From Motilibacter aurantiacus (GTDB lineage: Bacteria; Actinomycetota; Actinomycetes; Motilibacterales; Motilibacteraceae): a stretch of DNA of 64,000 nt. A model generated the notes under the pieces. The model saw nothing but the letters and a program-made list of their open reading frames with translations, searched no databases and was not told where the DNA came from. The position numbers and the translations under genes are program-made. Below, piece after piece: positions 33,617-43,218 of this stretch. Location of the stretch: assembly GCF_011250645.1 (NCBI RefSeq), contig NZ_JAANNO010000001.1, forward strand, positions 1 to 64,000, written 5' to 3'. Numbering within the stretch: the stretch's first letter is position 1; each line of letters opens with the position of its first letter.

Positions 33617-34558
33617 ATGGCGCACGATGGGACCGTGCTGGACGTCCGCCGCCTCCGCGTGCTCAAGACCGTCGTCGACACCGGCTCGGTGACGGCCGCG
33701 GCACAGGCCCTGAGCTACACCCCGTCCGCCGTCAGCCAGCAGCTGTCAGCGCTCGAGCGCGAGGCCGGGACGCCGCTGTTCGAGAAGGCGGGCCGCGGGC
33801 TGCGCCCCACGGCGGCGGGCACGCTGCTCGCCGAGCACGCCGGCGGCGTCCTCTCCCGGCTGGAGGAGGCGGAGCAGGCGCTCGTCACGCTGCGCGCCGG
33901 CCAGGCCGGGCAGCTGAGCATGGTCGTGCTTCCGTCCGCGCTGTCGGGCCTGCTGCCGGGGGCGGTCGGGCAGTTCCGGCGCCAGTGCCCCCAGGTCGCC
34001 CTCGACCTGCGCCCGGGCGAGGCGGACGACGCGTTCCCGGCGCTGCGCTCCGGCGCCGCCGACCTCATCGTGGCCGTGCAGCCCGGCTCGGTCCGGGAGA
34101 TCCCGGACGACGGGCTGGTCTACACCCACCTGCTCGACGACTGCTACAAGGTCGTGCTGCCCAAGCAGCACCGCCTCGCCGCGCGCCGGCAGGTCGACAT
34201 GGCCGACCTGGTCGACGAGGACTGGGTGACCACGGCGAGCTGCCCGGGCTACTGCCAGCTGCCCGTGCAGGAGGCCTGGGCGGCGGCCGGCTTCACGCCG
34301 CGGACCGGCATGGACGCCGACGACTTCCCCGCCGCGCAGGGGTACGTCGCGGCCGGGCTCGGCGTCGCGCTCATACCGCGGATGGCGCTGTCGAGCCTGC
34401 GGGAGGACATCGTGGTCCGCCGGCTGCGCGGGGAGGAGCCGTTCCGGCGGCTCTTCGCGGTCACCAGGCCCACCTTGACCGGTGACATCCGGGTGAGCCG
34501 CATGATCGAGGCGCTGAAGTCGGTCGTTCCCGCCCAGCTGGCGACGGCGTCCGCGTGA
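33617..34558 (+). CDS. LysR-family transcriptional regulator
   Basis: 313 aa. The helix-turn-helix is at residues about 8-65 (LKTVVDTGSVTAAAQALSYTPSAVSQQLSALEREAGTPLFEKAGRGLRPT), followed by a periplasmic-binding-type effector domain. ATG 33617 has AAGGG five bases upstream; GTG 33635 is an alternative. It is 134 bases from the divergent small membrane protein and overlaps the next gene. The effector is unknown. Confidence 0.92.
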   Translation: MAHDGTVLDVRRLRVLKTVVDTGSVTAAAQALSYTPSAVSQQLSALEREAGTPLFEKAGRGLRPTAAGTLLAEHAGGVLSRLEEAEQALVTLRAGQAGQLSMVVLPSALSGLLPGAVGQFRRQCPQVALDLRPGEADDAFPALRSGAADLIVAVQPGSVREIPDDGLVYTHLLDDCYKVVLPKQHRLAARRQVDMADLVDEDWVTTASCPGYCQLPVQEAWAAAGFTPRTGMDADDFPAAQGYVAAGLGVALIPRMALSSLREDIVVRRLRGEEPFRRLFAVTRPTLTGDIRVSRMIEALKSVVPAQLATASA

Positions 34559-35490
34559 GAGCCGGGCTGCTGGCCGTCCCCGCAGCGCTCGCGCTCGCCG
34601 TGGGCCTGGCGCAGCCGCCCGCCGCAGCAGCCGTGACGTCGTGGCCGGACGAGCCCGGGGACGCCGCCCCCGCGGCCGACATCACCGCGTACTCGATCGG
34701 CGTCTTCGGCGACCACACCGGCGGCAGCGTCCGGCTGGCCGCGTACGACCCGGCGACGGTCGCGCAGCTCGTCGTCAGCGTCTCGCTCGACGTGGACGGC
34801 GACGGCACCGCGGACTTCGTGCTCTGGAAGTACGGCCGGCCCGGGCCGGTCGAGGTGGTCCGCGAGTCCGACGCCGAGACGGTGTGCACCGACGGGTTCG
34901 CCGCGTACGACGCCGCCGGCTCGACGGTCTCCGTGTACGCCCCGAGCCGATGCCTCGGCAGCCCGGCCTCCGCGCGCGGGCAGCTCTACGTGGGCGGCCG
35001 GCTCGTGAGCGCCGGCGCCGCCGACTTCGCCCCCTCCGCCGACGAGCTCTCCCCCGCCGTCGCGGTCGGCGCGACCTCGCCCGTGCAGCCGCCGCCTCCC
35101 CCGAGCCCCGCCCCCTCACCGACGCCGGCGCCGCCCTCCCCGAGCCCCGCTCCGACGCCTCCTGGCCCCCAGCCCGCGCCCCCGGCCGGCCCCGCCCGGG
35201 TGGCCCCGAAGGCCCAGGCGACGGTGGCGTACAGCCGCGGCGTCGCCACGGTCTGCGTCGTCGCGCGGGACGGCTCAGCGGGGCTGCGCGGGGAGCGCGC
35301 CCGCCTGCTGACCAAGCCGCCACGGTCGGGGACGTGGCGGCCCGCCAGGACGTACGTCCTGAACCGGGCCGGCCGGGCCTGCGTGACGCAGCCGGCGGTG
35401 CGGGTGTGGCAGTACCGCTGGCGGGTGCTCGCCAGCCCGGCCGTCGTCCCCGCCACGTCCAACACCGTGCGGGTCGAGCCGCGGCGGTGA
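34555..35490 (+). CDS. secreted protein with proline-rich linker
   Basis: 311 aa; GTG overlaps the LysR stop. A Sec signal peptide (LLAVPAALALAVGLAQPPAAAA) is cleaved near residue 26. An N-terminal beta-type domain (about residues 27-175) follows, then a Pro/Ser/Ala linker (PPPPPSPAPSPTPAPPSPSP, about 180-222) and a C-terminal beta domain. No family recognised. It is exported, and possibly wall- or matrix-associated. Confidence 0.75.
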   Translation: MRAGLLAVPAALALAVGLAQPPAAAAVTSWPDEPGDAAPAADITAYSIGVFGDHTGGSVRLAAYDPATVAQLVVSVSLDVDGDGTADFVLWKYGRPGPVEVVRESDAETVCTDGFAAYDAAGSTVSVYAPSRCLGSPASARGQLYVGGRLVSAGAADFAPSADELSPAVAVGATSPVQPPPPPSPAPSPTPAPPSPSPAPTPPGPQPAPPAGPARVAPKAQATVAYSRGVATVCVVARDGSAGLRGERARLLTKPPRSGTWRPARTYVLNRAGRACVTQPAVRVWQYRWRVLASPAVVPATSNTVRVEPRR

Positions 35491-35593
35491 CCGCCCGCCG
35501 CAGCGGTTGAGGGGCACCTCGCCGAGCGGCAGGCGGTGGCCACCGGCACTTATCCACGCGACGATCTCCGGGCGCCGGTGAGAGGATCGGCCC

Positions 35594-36820
35594 ATGGAGG
35601 TCCTGCAGTCCGCCAAGCTCGCCGATGTCCTCTACGACGTCCGAGGCCCCGCACTGACCCGAGCCAGGGAGCTGGAGAGCGCAGGCCACCGGGTCATCAA
35701 GCTCAACATCGGCAACCCGGCGCCGTTCGGCTTCGAGGCCCCGCACGAGCTGCTCGAGGACATGATCGCCAACCTGCCGATCGCGCAGGGCTACAGCGAC
35801 AGCAAGGGCATCCTGTCCGCCCGGCGCGCGGTCATGCAGTACGCGCAGAACAAGGGCTTCCCGAGCGTCGACGTCGAGGACATCTACCTGGGCAACGGCG
35901 TCAGCGAGCTCATCGTCATGGCGCTGCAGGGCCTGCTCGACAACGGCGACGAGGTGCTCGTCCCGGCGCCGGACTACCCGCTCTGGACCGCGTCGACCAG
36001 CCTGGCCGGCGGTCGCGCGGTGCACTACCGCTGCGACGAGTCCAACGGCTGGCAGCCGGACGTCGAGGACCTCGAGTCCAAGGTCACCGACCGCACCAAG
36101 GCCATCGTCGTCATCAACCCGAACAACCCGACCGGCGCCGTCTACGACCGGCCCGTCCTCGAGGCGATCACCGAGGTCGCGCGCCGGCACGGCCTGCTCC
36201 TGATGGCCGACGAGATCTACGACAAGATCCTCTACGACGGCGCCGAGCACACGTCCCTGGCCGCGATCGCGCCGGACCTGCTCTGCCTGACCTTCAACGG
36301 GCTGTCGAAGGCGTACCGCGTCGCCGGGTTCCGCTCCGGCTGGATGATCGTGTCCGGGCCGAAGAAGCACGCCGCGAGCTACATCGAGGGCCTGGACATG
36401 CTCGCGAACATGCGGCTCTGCCCGAACGTCCCGGCCCAGCACGCGATCCAGGCCGCGCTCGGCGGCTACCAGAGCATCAACGACCTGATCCTGCCGGGCG
36501 GCCGCCTCCTCGAGCAGCGTGACCTGACGTGGAAGCTGCTCAACGAGATCCCCGGCGTCAGCTGTGTGAAGCCGCGCGGCGCGCTCTACTGCTTCCCCCG
36601 GCTCGACCCCGAGGTCTACCCCGTCAAGGACGACCGCCGCCTCATCCTCGACCTGCTCGAGGAGCAGCACGTGCTGGTCGTCCAGGGCACCGGCTTCAAC
36701 TGGCCGGCCCCGGACCACTTCCGCATCGTGACCCTTCCCCGGGTCGAGCAACTGCAGGACGCGCTCGGCCGGATCCGCAGCTTCCTGACCGACCGCAACT
36801 GGAGCGCGGGGCAGCGCTGA
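35594..36820 (+). CDS. PLP-dependent aminotransferase (AlaA/AspC-like, class I/II)
   Basis: 408 aa, usual length. Family residues: LNIGNPAPFGFEAP, APDYPLWTASTSLAGG, VVINPNNPTGAVY and the PLP lysine K239 in LTFNGLSKAYRVAGFRSGW. It matches the alanine-type aminotransferase group (AlaA), exchanging amino groups between alanine/pyruvate and glutamate/2-oxoglutarate. It stands alone. Confidence 0.92.
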   Translation: MEVLQSAKLADVLYDVRGPALTRARELESAGHRVIKLNIGNPAPFGFEAPHELLEDMIANLPIAQGYSDSKGILSARRAVMQYAQNKGFPSVDVEDIYLGNGVSELIVMALQGLLDNGDEVLVPAPDYPLWTASTSLAGGRAVHYRCDESNGWQPDVEDLESKVTDRTKAIVVINPNNPTGAVYDRPVLEAITEVARRHGLLLMADEIYDKILYDGAEHTSLAAIAPDLLCLTFNGLSKAYRVAGFRSGWMIVSGPKKHAASYIEGLDMLANMRLCPNVPAQHAIQAALGGYQSINDLILPGGRLLEQRDLTWKLLNEIPGVSCVKPRGALYCFPRLDPEVYPVKDDRRLILDLLEEQHVLVVQGTGFNWPAPDHFRIVTLPRVEQLQDALGRIRSFLTDRNWSAGQR

Positions 36821-36850
36821 CGCTTCTGCTAACGCGGTTGTGCAACCGCC

Positions 36851-37351
36851 TCAGTGGCTCGCGGTGCCGCGCCGTGACTCGAGCACGGGGTCGACGATGC
36901 GCTCGACGACGAACCCGGTCGCCACCGCGTTGACGGCGGAGTGGGCGACCTCCACCACGCGCTCCCCTGCCTGCCAGGTGCGCGGCGGGGCACCCGCGCC
37001 GGTGGCGTTCTGCAGCGTCACGTCGACGATGACGCGGGTGATCGTCTGCACCACGTCGGCCCGGACGGCGATCAGGCCCGTCGAGCGCCACACCCCGCGG
37101 AGGGCGCCGAGGGCGACGCTGGTGCCCACCTGCATGGCGAGGGTCGCCGCCCTGGGGTGGTCGTCGTCGCTGGGGTCACGGCCGAGCAGGATCAGCAGGG
37201 CCCGGCCCGGGACGTAGGAGGCCGGCCGTCCCGTCACCCGTCGCTCCAGCGCCTGGCCGGCGGTCATCGCCGCTGCGCCCACCAGGCCGCCGAGCATCCC
37301 GCGGGCTGCCGCTGCGGCGAGGACGGCGGGGCGTCCGCTGATCGTCGTCAT
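36851..37351 (-). CDS. small membrane-associated protein, unknown function
   Basis: 166 aa from ATG. Hydrophobic segments near residues 10-32 (MLGGLVGAAAMTAGQAL) and 80-100, with PASYVPGRALLILLGRDPSDDDHP between them. I do not recognise the family with confidence. It is convergent with the aminotransferase. The gene upstream is divergent. Confidence 0.7.
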   Translation of the reverse strand: MTTISGRPAVLAAAAARGMLGGLVGAAAMTAGQALERRVTGRPASYVPGRALLILLGRDPSDDDHPRAATLAMQVGTSVALGALRGVWRSTGLIAVRADVVQTITRVIVDVTLQNATGAGAPPRTWQAGERVVEVAHSAVNAVATGFVVERIVDPVLESRRGTASH

Positions 37352-37501
37352 GGCACCACCCTGCCGGTCGGCGTCCAGGCCCGCGAGCCGGGGTGCCCGC
37401 AGGCTCTTGTCATCGGCGCAGTGCAGGAGGACGCTCGGCTCGAGGGGACATGCTCGGTCCGGGTCGCGGCTGCGCGACGCGACGATGCGGGGGTGCTGCA
37501 C

Positions 37502-38173
37502 ATGGCGAACGTCACCTGGCCGCCGGCGGACGGTGACCTGAGCGTCCCGATCCAGGGGCTGCTCAAGAACCTGGAGCTGCTCGAGCGGCGGGAGCAAGGG
37601 CCCGGCGAGACGAAGAGCCCGACGGTCACCCTGGTCGGCGGCACCCCGGCGAGCTTGCAGGTCATAACCTCCGGTGCGACGTCCCTCGCGAAGTGGATGG
37701 CCCTCGCCCTGGGAACGGTGGGTGGGGGCAGTGGCGCGTGGGCGGCGGTGAAGGGCTTCTGGCTCAACGAGGACGAGACGCTGAGGCTCGCCTACACGGG
37801 TGCTGCCGCCCTGATCCTCTCGGCCGTGGCGGTCTCGATCGCGATCATCGTCCGCGGCGACGTCACGGCGCGAGCTTCCGCGATGGCCGCCGAGTACGCG
37901 GCCCGCAGCCAGGTGGCGGCGGCGATGCTGACCACGCCCAACTACGGCCGCGTGGCCCCCGCTCTGGCTCCGGCGTACTTCGCCGCCGTGCCCGACGGGG
38001 CCAACCCGCCGAACCAGACCTGGAAGCCGGTCGAGGCGTTCTCGAGGAACAACGGCACCTGGACGGTGAAGATCGACGGCCGGTGGGAGGACGTCAACCG
38101 CGTCATCGACCTCATCACGTACGAGGAGCTCCTGCGGGCGCAGGCGAAGGCGGCGACCAACGGGAAGCCGTGA
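37502..38173 (+). CDS. two-span membrane protein, unknown function
   Basis: About 223 aa. ATG 37502 chosen; GTG 37493 is possible. Two helices (WMALALGTVGGGSGAWAAVKGFW and TGAAALILSAVAVSIAIIVRG) and a soluble C-terminal domain with NQTWKPVEAFSRNNGTWTVKIDGRWEDV. No family recognised. Confidence 0.65.
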   Translation: MANVTWPPADGDLSVPIQGLLKNLELLERREQGPGETKSPTVTLVGGTPASLQVITSGATSLAKWMALALGTVGGGSGAWAAVKGFWLNEDETLRLAYTGAAALILSAVAVSIAIIVRGDVTARASAMAAEYAARSQVAAAMLTTPNYGRVAPALAPAYFAAVPDGANPPNQTWKPVEAFSRNNGTWTVKIDGRWEDVNRVIDLITYEELLRAQAKAATNGKP

Positions 38174-38241
38174 GATTGCGCAACGGCCGGGCCCGGCGAG
38201 GCCGAGCCGGCGCGCCCGGAGAGCACGGGCGCTGAGCGCGG

Positions 38242-41200
38242 TCACGTCGACGTCCGGCGCCCCCGAGGTCCAGGTCGCTCGGACACAGCGGCGAGCGCCC
38301 GGTCCCGCCAGTGCCCGGCCCGGGCCCGCTCCGCGACCCGGGCCGCCCGCCGGAAGTGCTCGCCCGCCTGCTCGCGGCGCCCCAGCGCCCCGGCCAGCCG
38401 GCCGAGGTGGAGGGCGACCGGCCCGAGCGTGACCAGGCCGCTGCCGGCACCGGCCAGCTCGTCCTCCGCCGGCAGCAGCAGGGCGTACAGCCGCTCCGCA
38501 GCCTCCCGGTCACCCAGCTCGGCGGCTGCCGAGGCGTGCAGGCAGCTGCGCGCCTCCAGGAGCGCGTCGTGCGGGGACGGCGGGACCGCGCGCAGCGCCT
38601 CCTGCGCCGCATCGACGTTCCCCCGGGCGAGCAGGGCCAGGGGGCGCACCCACGGCGCGTACGGCCCGCTGTGGACCGAGAAGTCGTCGAGCGTCGCCAG
38701 CGCCAGCCCGAGGATGCCGTCCTCCAGCCCGGACATGCCCGCGCCGGCGAGCCGGCCCGCCGCCGACCGGTACGCCGCGCCCGCCTCCGTGCGGCGGCCG
38801 CCGATCGCGAGCCGCAGCGCGGCGTACCAGGCCGTGAACGTGCCGGCAGCCGGCAGGGCGAAGCGCTCGGCCAGCTCGTCGACGGCGGCGGCATGCCCGT
38901 CCGCACCGGCGAGGTCGGCCAGCGCACAGGCCGACTGCAGCTGGACCAGGTGGCCGAGGACGGCGAAGGGGGCACGGGCCTCCTCCCCCCGGGTGGCCGC
39001 GACGAGCTCGGCACCGACCCGGGCGCGCTCGCGGGCGAGCCCCGCCCGGGCGTACGACTGCAGGAACCGGGCGTTGAGGGCGAGCACGAGCAGGCCGGGG
39101 TCGTCCAGCCGGCGGGCCAGCCGCTCGGCCTCGTCGGCGGCGCTGCCTCCACGGGGGCCGGTGTCGGCCCGGCGCTCCATCGCGACGGTGACGAGCAGCC
39201 GGGCGCGCTCGGCGTCCCGCCCGGGGGGCAGGGCCACGAGCGCGCGCTCGGACGCCTCCACCAGGCGGGCCGAGAGCTGCTCGTCGTCGTTGACCGGCCA
39301 GATCGCCGGGACGTCGAAGGAGCCGAGGACGTCCACCGCCTCCAGCGGGCTCGTGGCCGGGTCGAGCGCGTCGAGCGCCCGGGCGCGGTGCGAGCGCGCC
39401 TCGCCCAGCCGCCCGGTGACGGCGAGCGCGCGGACCAGGCCCATCCGGGCCTGCAGCCCGGCGCGGCCGGCATCGGTCCCCAGCCGGTCGAGCGCGGCGA
39501 GGGCCTCGTCCCACAGCCGGGCCGCGTCGTGCATCGCCGACCGGCGCTCGGCCCGCCGGGCTGCGGCAGCGGCGTACCGCGCGGTCACCGCGGCGTCGAC
39601 CCGGCTGCCTGCCCGGACGAGGTGGAAGGCGAGGGCCTCGATGTCGTCGGGGCGCACGTCGAGCAGGTACGCGGCGGCCGCGGCGTGCCACTGCGCCCGC
39701 CGGGCGAAAGGCACGTCGGCGTACACCGTCTCCTGCACCAGGGCGTGCGCGAACCGCATCCGGTCCGGCCCGGCCTCCTCCACGAACCCGGCGAGCAGGG
39801 CCGCCTCGACCGCGTCGAGCACGCGCCCCTCGTCCCCGTCCGCGGCCACGAGAAGCTCCAGCTCCACCTCGCCGCCGAGCACGGCCGCCCGGCGCAGCAC
39901 GTCGCGGGCAGCCGCCGGCAGCGTGCCCAGCCGGTGGCGCAGCACGTCGCGGACTCCGGGCGGCACCGCCTGCAGCGCGGCCTCGCCCTCGGCGTCCCAG
40001 ACCCTGAGCAGCTCGTGGACGAAGAAGGGGTTGCCCCCGCTGCGCGCGTGGACCCGGCGCACCTGCGCGGGCGGCAGCGGCCGCGACGCCACCGCTTCGG
40101 CGAGCGCGCCGACCTGGTCCGCGGGCAGGCCGCCCAGGTACACCCGCAGCGGGCCCCCCCTCGCCAGGCGCGCCAGCGCCTCGGTCAGCTGCCCGGACAG
40201 CTCGGTCGAGCGGTACGTCACCACGAGCAGGGCCCGGCCGGCGTCGGACGTGGCCACCGGCGCCAGCAGCGCGAGCGTGTCCTCGTCGGCCCAGTGCAGG
40301 TCGTCGAGGACGAGCAGCAGCGGACGCCGCGCCGCTGCCGCCGCCACCAGCCCGACGACCGAGCGCGCCCGGTCGAACCGCTGCCCCTCAGCCGGGCCCG
40401 GGCCGCCGAGACCGGCCGACCGGAGCTCCTGCTCCCCGGCGCCCGCGCTGCGCAAGGCGCCCGTCCACGGCCACACCGTCGGCGCGCCGGTGAGCTCCGG
40501 GCACTCCCCGCGTCCCGTCGCCCAGCCCGCCGCCGCCAGCCGGCCGGCCAGCTCGCGGGCCAGCGCGGTCTTCCCGGCGCCGGGCGCCCCCGAGACCAGG
40601 GCGACGCGCGGGCGGCCGTCGGCGAGCACGGCGGCCGCTGCCTGCTCCAGCGCGGCCAGCTCGTCCGTTCGGCCGACGAACGGCGCCTCCGACCGGAGGA
40701 CGGGCGCGGCGACCGCGACGGCCGCGGGGGCGGGCAGCAGCGCCGGCGCGTGGGCCAGGATGTCGGCCTGCAGCTGCCCGAGGGCCGGGCCGGGGTCGGC
40801 CCCCACCGCGCCGCGCAGCGCCTCCCGGGCACGGCGCAGGACGGCGAGGGCGTCCGCCTGGCGCCCGGAGCGGTACAGCGCGAGGGCAAGCAGCCGCCAG
40901 CCCTCCTCGCGCAGCGGACGGGCCTCGACGTGCGCCTCCAGGCCCGGAACCGCCGCCGCGTCCCGGCCGAGCGCCAGCGCCGCCGCGGCATGTCGCTCCA
41001 CCGCGAGCAGCCGCAGCTCCTCCAGGCGCGCCGCCTCCGCGTGCGCCCAGGGCAGCTCGGCGAACTCGGCGTACGCCCCGCCCCGCCAGTCCTCGAGCGC
41101 CCGCTCCAGCCGGGCCAGCGCGCCGGCCGCCCCACCGCTCGCGAGCAGCCGCTCCGCGTCGGCGACCGCGTCCTCGAACCGCCAGGCGTCGACCGCGCCC

Positions 41201-41496
41201 CGCCCGGGCCGCAACGCGTAGCCCGGCGCCGCGGTGATCAGCAGGCGGGAGGGCGTGCGCGGCGGGCGATCCGGCTCCAGGGCCTTGCGCAGCGCCCCCA
41301 CGAACGTCTGGACCGCCCCGACGGCCCCCTCCGGCGCGTCCTCCCACAGGTCCTCGACCAGCCTGCGGACGGGCACGACGCGCCCGCGGGACACGAGCAG
41401 CCGGGCCAGCACGGCCCGGTGCCGCGGGCCCTTGAGGCCGAGCGGGCGGTCCCCGGCGTACGCCTCCAGCGGCCCGAGCACCCGGAACGTGACCAT
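38242..41496 (-). CDS. BTAD-domain (AfsR/SARP-type) transcriptional regulator with AAA-type ATPase
   Basis: 1,084 aa. Residues about 1-95 are a winged helix (VTFRVLGPLEAYAGDRPLGLKGPRHRAVLARLL). About 100-245 are the bacterial transcriptional-activation (BTAD) TPR domain. The next 350 residues are an AAA/NB-ARC-type ATPase with Walker A SGAPGAGKTALARELA and LLLVLDDLHWADEDTLALL as Walker B. The C-terminal half is TPR-like Ala/Leu helices; no LuxR-type helix-turn-helix is seen at the end. It is a large signal-integrating regulator of the kind often tied to secondary metabolism. It is divergent from the hydrolase gene, which it may control. Confidence 0.9.
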   Translation of the reverse strand: MVTFRVLGPLEAYAGDRPLGLKGPRHRAVLARLLVSRGRVVPVRRLVEDLWEDAPEGAVGAVQTFVGALRKALEPDRPPRTPSRLLITAAPGYALRPGRGAVDAWRFEDAVADAERLLASGGAAGALARLERALEDWRGGAYAEFAELPWAHAEAARLEELRLLAVERHAAAALALGRDAAAVPGLEAHVEARPLREEGWRLLALALYRSGRQADALAVLRRAREALRGAVGADPGPALGQLQADILAHAPALLPAPAAVAVAAPVLRSEAPFVGRTDELAALEQAAAAVLADGRPRVALVSGAPGAGKTALARELAGRLAAAGWATGRGECPELTGAPTVWPWTGALRSAGAGEQELRSAGLGGPGPAEGQRFDRARSVVGLVAAAAARRPLLLVLDDLHWADEDTLALLAPVATSDAGRALLVVTYRSTELSGQLTEALARLARGGPLRVYLGGLPADQVGALAEAVASRPLPPAQVRRVHARSGGNPFFVHELLRVWDAEGEAALQAVPPGVRDVLRHRLGTLPAAARDVLRRAAVLGGEVELELLVAADGDEGRVLDAVEAALLAGFVEEAGPDRMRFAHALVQETVYADVPFARRAQWHAAAAAYLLDVRPDDIEALAFHLVRAGSRVDAAVTARYAAAAARRAERRSAMHDAARLWDEALAALDRLGTDAGRAGLQARMGLVRALAVTGRLGEARSHRARALDALDPATSPLEAVDVLGSFDVPAIWPVNDDEQLSARLVEASERALVALPPGRDAERARLLVTVAMERRADTGPRGGSAADEAERLARRLDDPGLLVLALNARFLQSYARAGLARERARVGAELVAATRGEEARAPFAVLGHLVQLQSACALADLAGADGHAAAVDELAERFALPAAGTFTAWYAALRLAIGGRRTEAGAAYRSAAGRLAGAGMSGLEDGILGLALATLDDFSVHSGPYAPWVRPLALLARGNVDAAQEALRAVPPSPHDALLEARSCLHASAAAELGDREAAERLYALLLPAEDELAGAGSGLVTLGPVALHLGRLAGALGRREQAGEHFRRAARVAERARAGHWRDRALAAVSERPGPRGRRTST

Positions 41497-41617
41497 GTCG
41501 CCCCGACGCTACTGCAACCCCGCGTGCTGATCGGCTGCTGATCGAGACCCCGCACTGTGGCTCTGCGGCCCGGCGTGCGGGCCGGAGACTGCGACAGCGA
41601 CAGCAAAGGACGAGCGG

Positions 41618-42496
41618 ATGACCCTCACGATCCCCGGGTTCCGGCAGCAGCACATCGAGGTGGCCGACGGCGTGGCCCTGTCCGTGACGGTCGGCGGGAC
41701 GGGCAGCCCCGTCGTGCTGCTGCACGGCTTCCCCCAGACGCACCTGATGTGGCGGCACGTCGCCCCTGACCTGGCCGCGGACCACACGGTGGTCTGCCCG
41801 GACCTGCGCGGCTACGGCGCGAGCGACAAGCCGGCCGACCCCGACGGGCAGGCGTACTCCAAGCGCACCATGGCCGCGGACGTCGTCGCCGTCGCCCGGG
41901 CGCTGGGGCACGAGCGGTTCGCCCTCGCCGGCCACGACCGGGGCGCCCTGGTGGCGATCCGGGCCGGCCTCGACTTCCCCGACGTCGTCACGCACCTGCT
42001 GGCGCTCGACGTCCTGCCGACGGTCGACTCGTGGGAGGTGCTGCAGGGCCGGACGGCGGCCGTCGCCTTCCACCTCTACCTCATGGCCCAGCCGCCCGGG
42101 CTTCCCGAATCCATGATCACGGCTTCTGCTGATGATTTCTTCGGGTATTTCCTCGACCTGTGGGTCAACGACGCTTCAGCGATCCCGGCCGACGTGCGGG
42201 CGGCGTACCTCGACGCCTGCCGGGCCGCGGTGCCGTCGATCGTCGCCGACTACCGGGCTTCGGCGACGGTCGACGTCGACCACGACCTGGCCGACCGCGC
42301 GGCGGGCAGCCGGCTGCGCATGCCCGTCGGCGTGCTCCAGCAGGACTGGGGCCCGGACTTCAGCTCGGCCGCCGTGTCGCGCTGGCAGGCGTGGGCCGCC
42401 GATCTCGACCACCGCTTCGTGGCGAGCGGCCACTTCATGGCCGAGGAGTCCCCCGCGGACGTCCTCGGCGCGCTGCGGGCGCTCCTCGCGCGGTAG
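41618..42496 (+). CDS. alpha/beta hydrolase (haloacid/fluoroacetate dehalogenase-like or epoxide hydrolase)
   Basis: 292 aa. The oxyanion/Gly region is VVLLHGFPQTHLMWRHV, and the nucleophile is D107 in AGHDRGALVA (Asp, not Ser, so the dehalogenase/epoxide-hydrolase type rather than an esterase). The late catalytic His is in VASGHFMAEE. The PDLRGYGASDKP block is typical of that group. Natural substrate unknown. It is preceded by AGGACGAGCGG and follows the divergent regulator by 121 bases. Confidence 0.88.
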   Translation: MTLTIPGFRQQHIEVADGVALSVTVGGTGSPVVLLHGFPQTHLMWRHVAPDLAADHTVVCPDLRGYGASDKPADPDGQAYSKRTMAADVVAVARALGHERFALAGHDRGALVAIRAGLDFPDVVTHLLALDVLPTVDSWEVLQGRTAAVAFHLYLMAQPPGLPESMITASADDFFGYFLDLWVNDASAIPADVRAAYLDACRAAVPSIVADYRASATVDVDHDLADRAAGSRLRMPVGVLQQDWGPDFSSAAVSRWQAWAADLDHRFVASGHFMAEESPADVLGALRALLAR

Positions 42497-42497
42497 C

Positions 42498-43083
42498 GGG
42501 ACCGCCGGTCAGTGCGGGTGGGGCGGTAGACCAGCTCCTGGGGGCGGCCGTCGACCGTCCGGCCGCTCAGCAGCTCCAGGTCGACGTCGCCCGCCCCGCC
42601 GAAGACCGGCTGAACGCCGGTCCGGCCCGTGATGACCGGGAAGACCGTCACCTGGACGCGGTCGACGAGCCCGGCGTCCAGCAGCGCCCGGTCCAGCGAC
42701 AGGCTCCCGTGCGAGCGCAACGGCACGTCGGACTCCTGCTTGAGCCGGATACCCCCGCGACGGCGTCCCCGGCCTCGACCGTGGCTCCCGGCCGGTCGAG
42801 CGGCTGCGGCAGCGTGGACGGGACCGCCGTCGCCGGCAGGGCGAGCATGCGCGTGCCTCCGACTCCGGATCGGGGTCGAGCGCACCCGACGCCCGCATCT
42901 GCGCGAGCTCCCGGTAGGTCCGGGCGCCGAAGACCATCCGCTGCGGCTGCGCGTAGGCCTCCGTCCGGTGCTGCAGCAGCTCCGGCCCTCGTTGCCCCAG
43001 TAGCCGCCCCAGTCGCCGTCCGGGCCGTAGGAGCCGTAGCCGTCGAGGCTGGCGAAGACGTGGAACGTGTAGGCCGCGGTCAT
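42498..43083 (-). pseudogene. frameshifted dihydrofolate-reductase-family (RibD C-terminal) gene
   Basis: A complete N-terminus (TAAYTFHVFASLDGYGSYGPDG) with a good start and GGAGAG is followed by matching segments in three frames: MVFGARTYRELAQMRASG (42,800-42,940), then MLALPATAVPSTLPQPLDRPGATVEAGDAV (about 42,750-42,850), then ESDVPLRSHGSLSLDRALLDAGLV through to the family end near 42,510. At least three frameshifts are needed; the first, near 42,985, looks like a single-base loss in a G run. Together the pieces match an actinobacterial dihydrofolate reductase family protein. It is either a pseudogene or a run of sequencing errors. Confidence 0.75.
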
Positions 43084-43218
43084 GACGCTCTCCTCGGTCG
43101 CGCGGGCAGGTGCAGGGGTGGACCGCGCTCCCGCGGCCGAGTCATCGGGGGGCATGATCATCGGCAGGGCCTGCGGCACGAGGTCGCGGGCGACGACGAC
43201 GAGCAGAGGGAGACCTTC

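Noticed and set aside
36834-36849. GCGGTTG/CAACCGC inverted repeat between aminotransferase and membrane gene
   Set aside because: The loop is two bases and the stem effectively five; not a convincing terminator.
38311-41541. Two plus-strand frames of 930 and 1,076 codons
   Set aside because: Antisense to the BTAD regulator, which has Walker motifs and a start; no families in the plus strand.
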